This document shows, one piece after another, positions 43,601-46,236 of a stretch of 60,000 bases of DNA. The translations under genes and the position numbers were made by a program. Within the stretch, counting starts at the first letter, position 1. Each line of letters starts with the position of its first letter. The stretch covers positions 89,271,340-89,331,339 of the forward strand of contig CM043971.1 of assembly GCA_014529385.2 (NCBI GenBank), in the 5' to 3' direction. Source of the stretch: Adiantum capillus-veneris. Lineage: Eukaryota; Streptophyta; Polypodiopsida; Polypodiales; Pteridaceae. The notes beneath the pieces were generated by a model. That model was given only the letters and a program-made list of their open reading frames with translations. It ran no database searches and had not been told where the DNA came from.

Positions 43601-44236
43601 AGGACCCAAAACATCCTCTGGATGCACCTTGAAAGGATACCAAACACAAGTCAATAAGAGCAAAATTATGCTGGAAACATTGACATCATTTACATATACT
43701 TCGATAGATTTACCATAGTTTTCCCATCATCAGACAATACAGATTCACCCTTTTGGAGTTTTCCATATTTAAATCCGGGTCTTAGTCCCTTTGCTCGAGC
43801 CTTGTCTGGATCAAACTTCCCTCTAACAGTGGAAAGTTCACAAATGTACACGGTGGATAGATTCATTTGATAGGCTGAAGATACCAAATCGTATTTGCTA
43901 CAACTTGTATCCTCCGAATACAGAAGAACTGCAGAAATCTTTATCAATTCATCCTCCAATAGGAGAACTGGAGGCGAAGAACTGGACTTTGAAGCGGCAT
44001 GATCATTTGCTCCAGGCCCAAAAGCATGGGTATGCTCCATCCATCCAGATGGTACAAAGACTCGCATTGCCTGTGCCAAGTCATCTAAGCTGGAAGGGCC
44101 CCATGTTTTTACCTGTTTTCAACAGAAAAGCACCTAAGGTATCCACATTCATAATATGTTTTTCTTGCAAGTGGCAACAAACCTATACTTACCGTGAATC
44201 CTTCCTCATTCATTGCTGCCAGAGTCAAAATGAGCC
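8542..44236 (-). CDS. TRZ3/TRZ4: long-form tRNase Z (ELAC2/TRZ3-TRZ4 type), nine exons visible, 5' end missing
   Basis: Zinc-dependent endonuclease that cuts the 3' trailer from precursor tRNAs; plant long forms act in the nucleus and mitochondria (family knowledge). The exons join in phase to about 721 codons (2168 nt). The N-terminal half holds the degenerate beta-lactamase domain, including the flexible-arm segment [13 protein letters not shown], where plants usually have PGPKY. The C-terminal half holds every catalytic motif: the PSKDRN loop, HLHADH (motif II), SGDTRPC (motif IV), IHEATF (the HEAT signature of long forms) and THFSQRYP (motif V). The family normally has 850-940 residues, so about 70 conserved residues plus a targeting peptide are missing and should lie beyond the window. 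Two introns of 11.9 and 19.3 kb are filled with retrotransposons. Exon joins rest on family alignment recalled from Arabidopsis; RNA would confirm them. Confidence 0.9.
9075..9693 (-). CDS. TRZ3/TRZ4: tRNase Z exon with the metal-binding HxHxDH motif
   Basis: 619 nt; acceptor ..TAACAG before GTATGG, donor CATGAG before GTGAGT. It encodes the zinc motif HLHADH, then a family-typical linker ([13 protein letters not shown]), then [11 protein letters not shown] and YSGDTRPC, and ends in ILIHE. The codon split AG/G with the exon before it restores KRRYG across the junction. The catalytic residues are intact, so the encoded enzyme should be active if the gene is transcribed. Confidence 0.95.
9776..9971 (-). 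CDS. TRZ3/TRZ4: tRNase Z exon with the PxKxRN loop
   Basis: 196 nt; acceptor ..TTGCAG before GCAACAG, donor CGAAG before GTATGT. It starts the C-terminal metallo-beta-lactamase domain: [17 protein letters not shown], followed by [14 protein letters not shown]. The PxKxRN loop binds the tRNA and discriminates against CCA in this family. Introns of 82 and 90 bp flank it, both typical of plants. Confidence 0.94.
10062..10251 (-). CDS. TRZ3/TRZ4: tRNase Z linker exon
   Basis: 190 nt; acceptor ..ATACAG before TATCGA, donor GACAGAG before GTAGAAAG. It encodes [12 protein letters not shown], matching the conserved xLRPxxxLGxD segment that leads into the catalytic half, then a lysine-rich helix (about residues 15-63 of the exon). 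Its single left-over G joins GC in the next exon to give Gly. Confidence 0.9.
10390..11145 (-). mobile_element. LINE family-A-like 3' fragment inside a tRNase Z intron
   Basis: Read on the minus strand this is a decayed C-terminal piece of a LINE ORF2. It has segments like PGYMDT, then [15 protein letters not shown], then the terminal zinc motif C-x2-C-x8-H ([15 protein letters not shown]), then CPAYE. It follows the order of the complete family-A proteins at 34474-35236 and 49299-51690, but is clearly more diverged and carries stop codons. It is the only family-A-related piece on the minus strand, the sense strand of tRNase Z. Both ends are truncated. Confidence 0.75.
11146..12014. other. 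tRNase Z intron sequence, no element recognised
   Basis: Rest of the 1763-bp intron between the exons at 12015 and 10251. AT-rich with no coding signal that I can assign. Confidence 0.4.
12015..12059 (-). CDS. TRZ3/TRZ4: tRNase Z 45-bp micro-exon
   Basis: Fifteen codons, [15 protein letters not shown], between acceptor ..GGCTTCAG and donor CTAAAG/GTTAGT. Phase 0 on both sides. The family has the pattern (A/G)-(E/D)-N-x-L-K just before xLRP, which this exon and the next reproduce across the junction. Upstream on the minus strand lies a 19.3-kb intron. Confidence 0.85.
12184..12900 (+). repeat. dispersed LTR-like repeat, copy 1
   Basis: Starts TGTCACGTGCACATC, and shares ordered blocks with a second copy at 44812: tatgtgcatgtggacaagct, ctagggttta, gcttaggaagtgttctggca, agcatcagtacc and acctcttat. 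The TGTCAC start is the same as in the chromovirus LTRs of this window, but the rest differs. No purine tract precedes it, so it may be a solo LTR. The right edge is uncertain. It contains a (TCG/TCA)n tract at 12806-12838. Confidence 0.55.
12806..12838. repeat. imperfect (TCG/TCA)n trinucleotide repeat
   Basis: About eleven units of TCG mixed with TCA. In one frame it reads as a serine run, but I see no real gene around it. Confidence 0.8.
12978..15167 (+). mobile_element. LINE family A, copy 1 (truncated at both ends)
   Basis: Non-LTR retrotransposon fragment in antisense orientation to tRNase Z. It starts within the endonuclease domain (GDFNAR is present) and stops abruptly after the RT thumb (..QFQEPRTKL). 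One in-frame TAG (13278-13280) breaks the frame that otherwise runs from 12876 to 15167. Both edges abut unrelated sequence; the right edge joins a gypsy scrap. See the RT entry for motifs. Confidence 0.9.
13290..15167 (+). pseudogene. LINE family A ORF2 piece: endonuclease end plus reverse transcriptase
   Basis: 625 open codons. Order: end of an APE-type endonuclease ([13 protein letters not shown], then STVDYVM), a basic linker, then RT. RT motifs seen are [10 protein letters not shown] and [48 protein letters not shown], the catalytic [11 protein letters not shown] and [10 protein letters not shown]. It is the best preserved RT of the family here with the YADD box intact. The C-terminal zinc motif and PIP box are lost by truncation. 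The clade is not L1; it resembles the RTE/I/Jockey group, but I could not place it. Confidence 0.9.
15168..15712 (+). mobile_element. scrambled Ty3/gypsy scrap: chromodomain piece before integrase piece
   Basis: About 15180-15360 resembles the end of gypsy pol ([15 protein letters not shown]), and 15372-15543 reads as a chromodomain in another frame ([11 protein letters not shown], a stop, then GTHEAVWID). Then 15544-15690 is an integrase core piece ([15 protein letters not shown], then [11 protein letters not shown]). In an intact element the integrase precedes the chromodomain, so the order is reversed. The second piece matches 16857-17000. This looks like the product of deletion or template-switch rearrangement between two copies. 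Confidence 0.75.
15713..16669 (+). repeat. 5' LTR (truncated) of the plus-strand chromovirus derivative
   Basis: Matches the LTR at 18227-19575 from its position of about 18655 onward, and the LTRs at 52967 and 59649 in reverse. Shared blocks include tgccaaggcaagagccttctg, gaaaactcgtcc, gtttagggttt, and the AATAAAGAAATAC then GGGGCGCC core at 16464-16490. It ends ..CCGGTTTCA, the reverse of the TGAAACCGG at the two right-hand LTRs. The first 430 bp or so are missing. No primer binding site follows. Confidence 0.85.
16670..17937 (+). pseudogene. gypsy integrase plus chromodomain remnant
   Basis: Joined directly to the LTR end, so the PBS, gag, protease, RT and RNase H have been lost. The remainder follows the minus-strand copy at 55006-56487: HHCC zinc-finger segment (frames shifted), integrase core from [19 protein letters not shown] (16857), [21 protein letters not shown], then a frameshift near 17580 into [20 protein letters not shown]. 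Another shift leads to the chromodomain ending near 17937 ([13 protein letters not shown]). In the second catalytic region the expected SDRDPR reads SVPRM, so that Asp is lost. It cannot encode a working integrase. Confidence 0.88.
17938..18210 (+). other. inner 3' region of the chromovirus derivative
   Basis: Non-coding stretch between the chromodomain and the purine tract. Nothing else recognised. The intact relative at 54455-55005 has a similar non-coding spacer. Confidence 0.4.
18211..18226 (+). other. polypurine tract of the chromovirus derivative
   Basis: tctaaagggtggggtg lies directly before the LTR start TGTCACTAGG, the expected place for the plus-strand primer of an LTR element. Confidence 0.75.
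18227..19575 (+). repeat. 3' LTR of the plus-strand chromovirus derivative
   Basis: Begins TGTCAC after the purine tract and is about 1.35 kb. It holds a TATA-like stretch near 18261-18270 (tttatatatg), a C-run at 18740-18774, and the AATAAAGAAATAC plus GGGGCGCC core near 19398-19425, probably the polyadenylation region. The end around 19575 is degraded (no clean CCGGTTTCA). It differs from its 5' partner by many changes, so the insertion is old. Confidence 0.8.
19576..20399. other. no recognisable feature
   Basis: Intron DNA with short open frames only. I see no repeat shared with the rest of the window. Confidence 0.35.
20400..22683 (-). pseudogene. unassigned minus-strand coding remnant
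   Basis: Several minus-strand frames look protein-like but are broken by stops: 21493-21077 (138 codons; segments [17 protein letters not shown] and [10 protein letters not shown]) and 22164-21895 (89 codons, ending in a basic helix with [12 protein letters not shown]). Before the L1 at 22702 inserted, this stretch was contiguous with the minus-strand L1 remnant at 29531-30770. It may therefore be part of the same old element: the basic helix vaguely resembles the L1 ORF2 C-terminus, and the 138-codon frame could be an ORF1. I do not recognise either with confidence. Confidence 0.35.
21681..21758. repeat. 39-bp perfect tandem duplication
   Basis: Two exact copies (21681-21719 and 21720-21758) starting agacaattttttgttagaag. 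The lack of differences suggests a recent slippage or repair event within the old remnant. Confidence 0.9.
22684..22701 (+). repeat. left target-site duplication of the L1
   Basis: AACTTACAACCCGGCCAA, repeated exactly at 29513-29530 on the far side of the L1. Up to two leading A residues may belong to the poly(A). Confidence 0.92.
22702..23111 (+). promoter_or_regulatory. L1 5' untranslated region, presumed internal promoter
   Basis: Pyrimidine- and C-rich, with C-runs near 22740, 22775-22795 and 22970-22983. L1-type elements carry an internal promoter in this position; no specific motif was identified. Several open frames here only reflect the skewed composition. Confidence 0.5.
23112..24749 (+). 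CDS. L1 ORF1: RNA-binding protein with one CCHC zinc knuckle
   Basis: 545 codons from ATG at 23112. Roughly residues 20-190 form a folded part (plant L1 ORF1, DUF4283-like, with [15 protein letters not shown]). A zinc knuckle follows at about residues 220-233, [14 protein letters not shown], spacing C-x2-C-x4-H-x4-C. After it comes a long Pro/Gln-rich low-complexity region. In L1 elements ORF1 coats the element RNA. The last ~200 residues in this frame look unnatural, while frame -1 (24149-25021) looks like real protein and ends exactly at the ORF2 start. The true ORF1 therefore probably switches frame in the proline-rich zone. Confidence 0.85.
   Translation: MEAPAPPQRDSPEAPSPDPAEPTIRLALTPAEQASLATEVERLQATSVICKVLGTRPSRGELRDLLQARLLAEVGKILDVQILGRGYYQIEFETSEMASKVIAMSSLAIRAARAHFRQWRHGFDPSSDVLVEEADIPISVCFPGLRREYLPLLSRIGSAIGTVLETPRTAASVAAKAAGIPSVRVLVRDTHTLPKVILLPRVSGGWFRQSVEYSGLPNQCFICKQMGHLAKACPRRRPRPAPQPQPQPAKAGPQPQPATQSTDPAPPSEPGAPAEEGWQQARGRRRQGPQRQPGTQSGPQVPTQQQWVPTGNRFGPLEQEEPPTPASTSASPSPAAPPSDLPSSSSCPPPPSATAHSPPRPPHVSATPPRFSSPPHPPAPSPPPPASVPQSALETGPLPAARRSLGSAFATSRLAREGQPFLRPPLQIQTSPLAAIPRGLTGALTSDAAGISSITGLLVFLAIPQQTTRQPASESTLCSSPLGGQRPWTRQLVSPSPSVAGLRQSGPSTQWWDGCIHRFSSSLTTWENLALQICCRLCGHWPSLR
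24149..25021 (+). CDS. L1 ORF1 C-terminal part in the -1 frame
   Basis: Open for 290 codons and overlapping ORF1 by about 600 nt. From about codon 90 it reads like a globular protein, with aromatic and charged residues well mixed ([45 protein letters not shown]). Its TGA (25019-25021) overlaps the ORF2 ATG (25018-25020) as ATGA, which suggests coupled termination and re-initiation. Either the element uses -1 frameshifting, or a one-base loss in a C-run such as 24190-24197 broke ORF1. I cannot tell which. Confidence 0.6.
   Translation: MPSPALCYRSLPTSPPPCLCHPTPILLSPAPPSPFSPSSCFSTTVGSGDWTLAGGQEISWQRLRHESPSERGSALLAAPTTDSDISSCSYPSWFDRSFDLRRRWDFFDYGFTRFLGDSAADHEAACFRVHALFLAARGTEALDSAVGFSFPLCGRTETEWSLDSVVGWLHTQVLEFSHHMGELGVTDLLQTLWPLAKFAVTPPDSAGCRHIVVYFFADTQCLPCYVFIHEDSWTEEVALRTARSTWAWTRHSLQSRLSRGRSNADYSPSKPASKIARLAAATASVLSRSP
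25018..29370 (+). CDS. L1 ORF2: endonuclease and reverse transcriptase, intact
   Basis: 1450 codons without a stop. Residues 1-240 are the APE-type endonuclease that nicks the target: SWNVQG, LQEHH, IYAPN, GGDFNM (about 148), SRIDRFYTS and SDHAPV (about 243). RT spans about 510-800: [56 protein letters not shown], and the catalytic EFADDLALY (about 713). Then comes the thumb ([14 protein letters not shown]) and the zf-RVT motif C-x2-C-x8-H-x4-C at about 1260 ([18 protein letters not shown]). All catalytic residues I can check are present, so this copy could still be able to move if ORF1 is functional. Confidence 0.95.
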   Translation: MRIVSWNVQGLGGPQFQRQRGRLRQELQRCLVGGEIDLLMLQEHHLSESRIRRCGQILRGRYDTFWSAAFGPRGIQGGVCMTIADSLQQAIVGRGIIVPGRAQWITMQVQGSLVGFLNIYAPNVASARAEFWSQIVESLPQVDQWCVGGDFNMLEDPSDRIGGSHATVHGVELAAWESVCMTLRVSDTWQHSGFVRPPESLTFSRSDRRVGGVNLSRIDRFYTSDHFSDLGGSVGILAGTSFSDHAPVILTVADRQRSGSTMLRIPERVLLDSALRERVEALWTEGMDSQAPPADRVASGLAQLSLFFLQESLARRAAAREEEQRLRRGIASLQRMQEQHPDSPWLEEQLQQARQELACTEERRHEFAFHRYASQWTQVGDRVTDVFFETVGPRHSHAKVNQLRRPDGSVVCEPEDMRAVATDFYRELLSAEPKSERQDACREQVWAQMPCLLTEEMRQRLELPLQLEELHTALRALPRGSCPGEDGLTPSFFLEYWDLLGPDLCSAFQYILHTGVMPDSMSEGLIYLIPKEGGSLDEIRQWRPITILNSAYKILAKALSLRIQPLLESLIHGTQTGFVKERSILDNIFTFWEASALARLRGEDLVILLLDFEKAYDRVDWDFLEGTLRRMGFSEAWIRGVSALYRQAHSQVLLAGGRGERFMLTRSVRQGCPLAPFLFLFYAEAMSRFLVSQQVGLRGLALPIRGDELLDAEFADDLALYLEGQEANLHRCGQALETFCCASGALINWRKTMAFSVGSAPVPDWMPGEGFRWIPPGTAVRYLGCQVGLDLSPEQQIAPLLLSIRRKLLDWSSARLSLAGRVVVANQVLLATMWYITSCWIFSSSCISQVERLIRNFLWSGRDTQIAQAKVAWSVITLPCSQGGLGIIDPAQQSRALLGKFVVRGLLPGEEPWKEFLLQRLRARVPQAGGPWQPSTRWIFTKLRRVGLSRRLEDRFAVSLLRSWELLRRGLEQRQPTCTEERLRQPLVWNPMVSTQRGHLVGSRPHVSWGPMAAGPARSLGDWLEFTGLSVEVQVVQLQGMRGVQSMCQDISESVPADWLTPLEPVAPRWMGAFTRLEVLISVRACSETVPALFFELQGGGRLQRVAVEAPQVAECCFQRIRVVGICGRTCVIDPDPAALETGHWRLWAWECCPLARVQWDPGEWLWRDPFSSADRPGVPFFQYTVRLGRHLLAAQREARPAAARHWQEEGLTVEFLAAFWQRLWDSRQPRRVTLFQWLVAHRATAVGSWLVHCGLSAACTACDQLVESQRHCLWDCPSAQQVWLRVLRLMPALSTARQYTWGAAAWSTLTGPALQFELSSTSRMIVIQGGRPTLQPATDLTPQEWSSEREECWELISGLALWFIWRARCFRIFEARLVPPAETVRDFWLELIHTLRGQLEGLQGSSDRMRERREAFLRLWRPGPFYSMVQGVLRWHYCPPVWLFPPPIS
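29513..29530 (+). repeat. right target-site duplication of the L1
   Basis: Exact repeat of 22684-22701, directly after the A-run that ends the element. Confidence 0.92.
29531..30770 (-). mobile_element. old L1-type LINE remnant, minus strand
   Basis: Decayed ORF2 middle and C-terminal part. On the minus strand from high to low coordinates I see [44 protein letters not shown] and [31 protein letters not shown] follows, which parallels [19 protein letters not shown] of the intact L1. Stops and frameshifts are frequent. It lies sense to tRNase Z. The young L1 at 22702 landed inside it, and the part left of 22684 may be its continuation. Confidence 0.85.
30771..31366. other. tRNase Z intron sequence, nothing recognised
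   Basis: AT-rich, with a short duplicated motif (caaaccctttttgc) at 31107 and 31145. No coding signal apart from the exon that follows. Confidence 0.4.
31367..31478 (-). CDS. TRZ3/TRZ4: tRNase Z isolated 112-bp exon between two giant introns
   Basis: Acceptor ..GGTTGCAG before GAAAG, donor GAAAAAAAG before GTTAGT. The first base completes Val begun in the exon at 43380, and the remaining 37 codons read [13 protein letters not shown] then [18 protein letters not shown], ending in QEKK in phase 0 for the next exon. This corresponds to the conserved segment PILKxSxRIxARLNYLCPQ then FFPxPG of plant enzymes, where LN-x-x-CP and FP are kept but the APGFW end is changed. The phase match on both sides supports it strongly. 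It lies 12 kb from the exon before it and 19 kb from the one after. Confidence 0.85.
31554..31601. repeat. (TC)n microsatellite, about 24 units
   Basis: Perfect CT/TC run 76 bp upstream (minus strand) of the lone tRNase Z exon. Confidence 0.9.
31602..31879. other. intron sequence, nothing recognised
   Basis: Non-coding DNA between the TC run and a LINE. The phrase gtcccataggtcatatctgacc near 31780 recalls the family-A LINE 3' UTR but is too short to call. Confidence 0.35.
31880..35497 (+). mobile_element. LINE family A, copy 2 (5'-truncated, internally deleted, with 3' end)
   Basis: Begins in the last codons of ORF1 ([21 protein letters not shown] at 31963-31965) and runs through ORF2 to the 3' UTR. 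The 3' end has the conserved hairpin GGTCATTTTGGCC (35435-35447) and a (TTTCAT)/(CT)n tail. After CHCPVYYEL (35236) about 500 bp are missing, so the PIP box and basic tail are lost. The reading frame is broken many times. It is antisense to tRNase Z. Confidence 0.9.
31966..35236 (+). pseudogene. LINE family A ORF2, copy 2, broken
   Basis: Pieces in several frames: endonuclease 31984-32574 (TWNCNG, YSETHQ), 32732-33244, RT 33213-34028 ([13 protein letters not shown]), 34094-34477 and C-terminal 34474-35236. The catalytic RT box reads YDDD instead of YADD, and the endonuclease GDFNAR reads RDFNAR. The terminal zinc motif [18 protein letters not shown] is intact. At least four frameshifts or stops make it non-functional. 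Confidence 0.9.
35498..36218 (+). mobile_element. LINE family B fragment (RT palm to C-terminus)
   Basis: Begins directly after the (CT)n tail of LINE A copy 2. Conceptual pieces: an RT box damaged to LLYG-DVVL (35593), then [16 protein letters not shown] then [17 protein letters not shown] (35790-35820) and [12 protein letters not shown] (35940). These are RT thumb and after-RT motifs of a non-LTR element different from family A and L1. Many stops. Its right end is cut by the LTR element at 36219. Confidence 0.8.
36219..36409 (-). repeat. truncated 3' LTR of the gag-only element
   Basis: First 191 bp of the LTR (minus orientation, starts TGTCACATGACAC). Matches 39269-39459 with a constant offset of 3050 and only a handful of substitutions. 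The rest of this LTR is missing where LINE B sequence begins. Confidence 0.85.
36410..36422 (-). other. polypurine tract of the gag-only element
   Basis: GAAAAGGAGGAGA on the minus strand, directly before the LTR start TGTCAC. Confidence 0.85.
36543..37862 (-). CDS. gag-like protein with a His/Asp-rich repeat
   Basis: 439 codons from ATG at 37862. The start [11 protein letters not shown] resembles the MVNTRS opening of plant Ty3/gypsy Gag proteins. Residues about 50-105 form a charged coiled coil (two EH/NYxERMAAI units). Residues about 120-160 contain the repeat KHDDLxDxx, encoded by a 27-bp minisatellite. About residues 190-233 a 22-residue unit ([16 protein letters not shown] type) occurs twice. 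The C-terminal half has no motif I know and lacks a zinc knuckle. It presumably packages the element RNA, or is a relic kept as spacer. The frame is fully open. Confidence 0.65.
   Translation of the reverse strand: MVITRSCMDTSLGGDEHERGEEEFSPPGGFSDPPPCPSTTRIALTPMEELDHERKTEIEREHKERMAAIERNYTERMAAIDRENKAIRQEMLRLFSRMQAQMQQDREKETLSVSSSPKHDTQDLHDCDKHDDLNDIAKHDDLDDNDKHDDLHDQDVISHKHDELHEDDVIVHKEDVLVDAFSIEANLVVDSINHKEPILAFELRSKEPPQDNSIIQEELILALEPRSKEPSQEVLCVRMIDTHALFGCFIRDRFLYVSQHLYVIPFPRHDILYVEHVSLMDEHECMWDFHEKLKSMLSRKSHSMSLPWHDTVVERAHETMSTKHGHFRCELPQLIALDYKRKIRSHCLHVCGERFSTPSICSSALHAQSFEKTRFFPLTLHEMGMFMFLCWKWFQEFSAMEILEEERSRTLDEVEASKEPQETLCLFRRAQRSKRCTPL
37165..37296 (-). repeat. 66-bp tandem duplication in the gag-like frame
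   Basis: Two units (37165-37230 and 37231-37296) share tcctgtg(a/g)gggttctttgg and later blocks. The unit length is divisible by three, so the frame is kept. Confidence 0.8.
37411..37491 (-). repeat. 27-bp minisatellite, three units, coding KHDDL repeats
   Basis: Each unit opens AAATCATCATGCTT on the plus strand; units at 37411, 37438 and 37465, with degenerate units on both sides. Read on the minus strand each gives KHDDL plus four variable residues. Confidence 0.9.
38328..38339 (-). other. primer binding site for initiator Met-tRNA
   Basis: TGGTATCAGAGC on the minus strand, one base after the LTR end ..CATCTTACA. This 12-mer is the classic plant tRNA-iMet primer site of LTR retrotransposons. 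Confidence 0.95.
38341..39459 (-). repeat. 5' LTR of the gag-only element (1119 bp)
   Basis: On the plus strand it runs from TGTAAGATGC to ..GTGACA; on the minus strand from TGTCAC to ..TTACA. A TATA box (minus strand TATATATAAG, about 39126-39135) lies 325-335 bp into it. Most of 38680-38990 is made of short diverged units containing ggctgaaa(a). No long frame of its own. Confidence 0.85.
39462..40490 (+). mobile_element. LINE family A, copy 3 (3' part only)
   Basis: Starts at the after-RT region and continues (39586-39846, [20 protein letters not shown]) through the zinc motif ([15 protein letters not shown]), with a frameshift at about 39830. The basic C-terminal tail is at 40080-40230 ([20 protein letters not shown]). 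In this copy the PIP box region reads [10 protein letters not shown], so the box is lost by a deletion. The 3' UTR has the hairpin GGTCACTTTGGCC (40425-40437) and the TTTCAT tail. The left end abuts the gag-only LTR element. Confidence 0.9.
40491..40513. repeat. C-run and A-run at the LINE/LINE junction
   Basis: A run of C to 40500 followed by 13 A residues. It separates the tail of LINE A copy 3 from the 5' junction of copy 4. Confidence 0.85.
41348..41566 (+). repeat. 110-bp tandem duplication inside LINE A copy 4
   Basis: Units 41348-41457 and 41458-41566 begin gggaagattggagaggatgt and differ by a few bases and one deletion. They duplicate the [15 protein letters not shown] to LLYGVQVW segment, so this arose after insertion. 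Confidence 0.9.
41918..42246 (-). mobile_element. Ty1/copia RT fragment inserted in LINE A copy 4
   Basis: Minus-strand frame 42245-42023 starts [20 protein letters not shown] and continues [20 protein letters not shown], then RLVAKGYAQ and ETFSPVAK. This is the opening of the copia reverse transcriptase (RVT_2). Homology stops right after PVAK, and 41918-42040 is not recognisable as copia. LINE sequence resumes on both sides. With no LTR, it is a captured scrap rather than an element. Confidence 0.9.
43061..43379. other. tRNase Z intron end, nothing recognised
   Basis: Short non-coding stretch between the LINE end and the exon. The donor GTAAGC is at 43379-43374. Confidence 0.4.
43380..43627 (-). 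CDS. TRZ3/TRZ4: tRNase Z exon (N-terminal half, HPEDV segment)
   Basis: 248 nt; acceptor ..CTTTCAAG before GTGCATCC, donor GAAGT before GTAAGC. It encodes [20 protein letters not shown], then [20 protein letters not shown] and [17 protein letters not shown]. This matches the conserved HPxDVxGPxxPGPxxLLVDCP and YQxWMxxF of plant long tRNase Z. Its end splits Val (GT/G) with the exon at 31478, 11.9 kb downstream. Confidence 0.93.
43714..44112 (-). CDS. TRZ3/TRZ4: tRNase Z exon (N-terminal half, flexible-arm segment)
   Basis: 399 nt, phase 0 at both ends; acceptor ..GAAAACAG before GTAAAAAC, donor ACTATG before GTAAAT. It encodes [28 protein letters not shown], a serine-rich insert, LSTVYICEL, and [20 protein letters not shown]. 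The last is the flexible arm that grips the tRNA elbow in this family. Short introns of 86 and 80 bp flank it. Confidence 0.93.
44193..44236 (-). CDS. TRZ3/TRZ4: tRNase Z 44-bp exon
   Basis: Acceptor ..TCCACAG before GGCTCATT, donor TTCACG before GTAAGT. It codes (G)[14 protein letters not shown], equal to the GLLLTLAGxGEEGL segment that follows CSETAGGLPG in plant enzymes. The exon with CSETAGG was not found upstream in the window. Confidence 0.85.
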
Positions 44237-44811
44237 CTGTGGACATGGGAGAAAAATATTTGTCAGAACTTCACACTCTCAGCTCTATTCTGTTTTAACC
44301 AGTAATGCGATGAGACAAGCAACCCTCCGACCTCAGAGTTAAGCTGCCAAACCCTTGCACCTAAAATCTCATACTGTGTGTTTGCAAGTTGCCATTTTAT
44401 TTATTTTTAAATGCTAAAGCCTCAAATGGGTGAACTCCTCAAGGTTGAATTCACTGCAAAGACGCAGACCAGGTCTTAAAACATGGCGTCTCAAGTTTTG
44501 AAGTCCAGTACTTAGAAGAACAAGCACACCACAATTTGCAAACACTTTCAGAATCCCCTTAACTTCCAAAAAGGGAAGGTCAGACACCTTGCAGATTGGG
44601 CCCTGGCTGAGATTTTCTTGAGAAACAAATGTGCGTTGAAGCACCAATTAACAATGCCACCAAAAAGCAGAAAAACGAAGACAATGCTATCAACATTATT
44701 GACACGCATTTCAATGAAAAATCAAAAGGATAGAAGCAAAATGTGTTGACACTGTAGTTAAGGGTGGAGAAGAAGGATGAGGATCACCATGTTGCAAAAC
44801 CATTTGGCAAA
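44237..44811. other. presumed tRNase Z intron, nothing certain
   Basis: No sequence like the expected SRVCSETAGG exon was seen. A minus-strand frame at 44647-44414 (77 codons) is open but matches nothing I know. Confidence 0.4.
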
Positions 44812-45480
44812 TGTCACATGCACATCTAGCCATATGTGCATGTGGACAAGCTAACTCCTACCTCTAGGGTTTAGAACAGCTTAGGAAGTGTTCTGGCACC
44901 CTTGCGAGCTTGTATCCAGGACCTCCATGCCCAAGCACTTTAGAGTAGCTGCATACCCTCTGATTGCACACGAGCACAGGGAGTGTGTGCTAGGTGTAAG
45001 CACTGAAAGTGTTCCCATACAGTAGCATCAGTACCAAGCCTAGGTAGTATCTGCATAAGAAGCACCTCTTATCAGTAGGTTCATCAACTTATTGATAATT
45101 GACATCCAGTCAGCAATTAACCAAGTCTATGGGGTTTTGTATGAGCCTTGCCAGACCCAGTATTTATTAGATATAAGGGAAGGTGACCCCAGGGTCACAT
45201 CTAAAATCACAAGTCAATACCCGATATCAGCATCCTCAGTCTCAGCCTGGCGTTTTCCACATTGGCTGGTGTTTCTACAGATCAACCTCGGTGCCGTCAT
45301 CAGTAGCAGATTCACCCAGCGTTAGTCATTTTCAGCCTTCAAGTACTCAGCCCAGTAGCATTTTGCATCATCAGATCAGGAAGTAAAAGGAACTCTCTCG
45401 TGCAGTAAGGGAACCTTGAGTACGCATTGAGCACTCATCTTGAATTATCACCACAAATCACTTCCACTGAACATAACAGC
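44812..45480 (+). repeat. dispersed LTR-like repeat, copy 2
   Basis: Begins TGTCACATGCACATC and shares the ordered blocks listed for 12184-12900, with an extra stretch of about 70 bp in the middle. Later parts agree only loosely (ttttcagcc, catcatcagat). Same orientation as copy 1. Edges not certain. Confidence 0.55.
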
Positions 45481-46220
45481 AAACCTGTGCACCTCCCTCT
45501 TCTGTAAAAGCTAGACTTTTACATAAATGGGTAGGTCATTCCTCTATAATCACGCTCCAAATGGTGCCATCAGACCTATGGGACCATTTTGAACTGGTAG
45601 TCTGAAATTGTAACGGGCTCGTACATTGCATGCTTGTATTCTTAAGCAAACATTCAACAAAGGGTGGCATCATTTTCTCCACAAAGACACACCAACCACC
45701 AGTACGTAGAGTTCAAGTTCGATAGGAGTCTACAAATACGGAGGAGGTACAATCAGCCCTGGGTAACATAAGCTCTAGGGGGTCGCAATGCTTTATAGAG
45801 ATGATTTGCACCCCATCGTCCAACTGCTATGCAAAAACAAGATGGCAAATGACATATCGCAAAGAGAGAAAGTTGCAAACATTCATCTCTAGAGTCAAGC
45901 GTGTCACAAAAGTGCTGGTGTGGCTATTACCACAAGTGATAACGGGGCACGCTGTACAAGAATCTAGGATTTCGCACCGCGTGTTTTACGGGCTGCTAAC
46001 GTGGCATTGCTTACAAAAGGAATAAAGTGCTTGTGGGTGCCAGTTTTGTATCTGATGCTTTTCAAGCCTGGGGTCTTTAAATACAACTCTTGGGGAAGAT
46101 CTCTCGTAGTCTGGCAGTTGTACCTTGTGTAGATCATTATAAAAGAACTACCGAAAGGGGCACAAGGGTTTTGGGCCTCCTGCATTTGGGAGTGGAAGTC
46201 CACCCCTCAATGTCTATTGT
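45481..46220. other. mixed repeat DNA with an LTR-tail-like piece
   Basis: No genes. The segment at about 46137-46200 (aaagaactaccgaaaggggc, gggcct) recalls the AATAAAGAAATACCGAAAGGGGC core of the chromovirus LTRs, so part of this may be a decayed LTR in plus orientation. Confidence 0.35.
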
Positions 46221-46221
46221 G

Positions 46222-46236
46222 CTCTCTCTCTCTCTC
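46222..46236. repeat. short (CT)n at the 5' junction of LINE A copy 5
   Basis: CT run of about seven units, directly followed by LINE sequence. Confidence 0.85.

Noticed and set aside
44414-44647. 77-codon minus-strand frame as the missing CSETAGG exon of tRNase Z
   Set aside because: It lacks the expected SRVCSETAGGLPG sequence in any frame.
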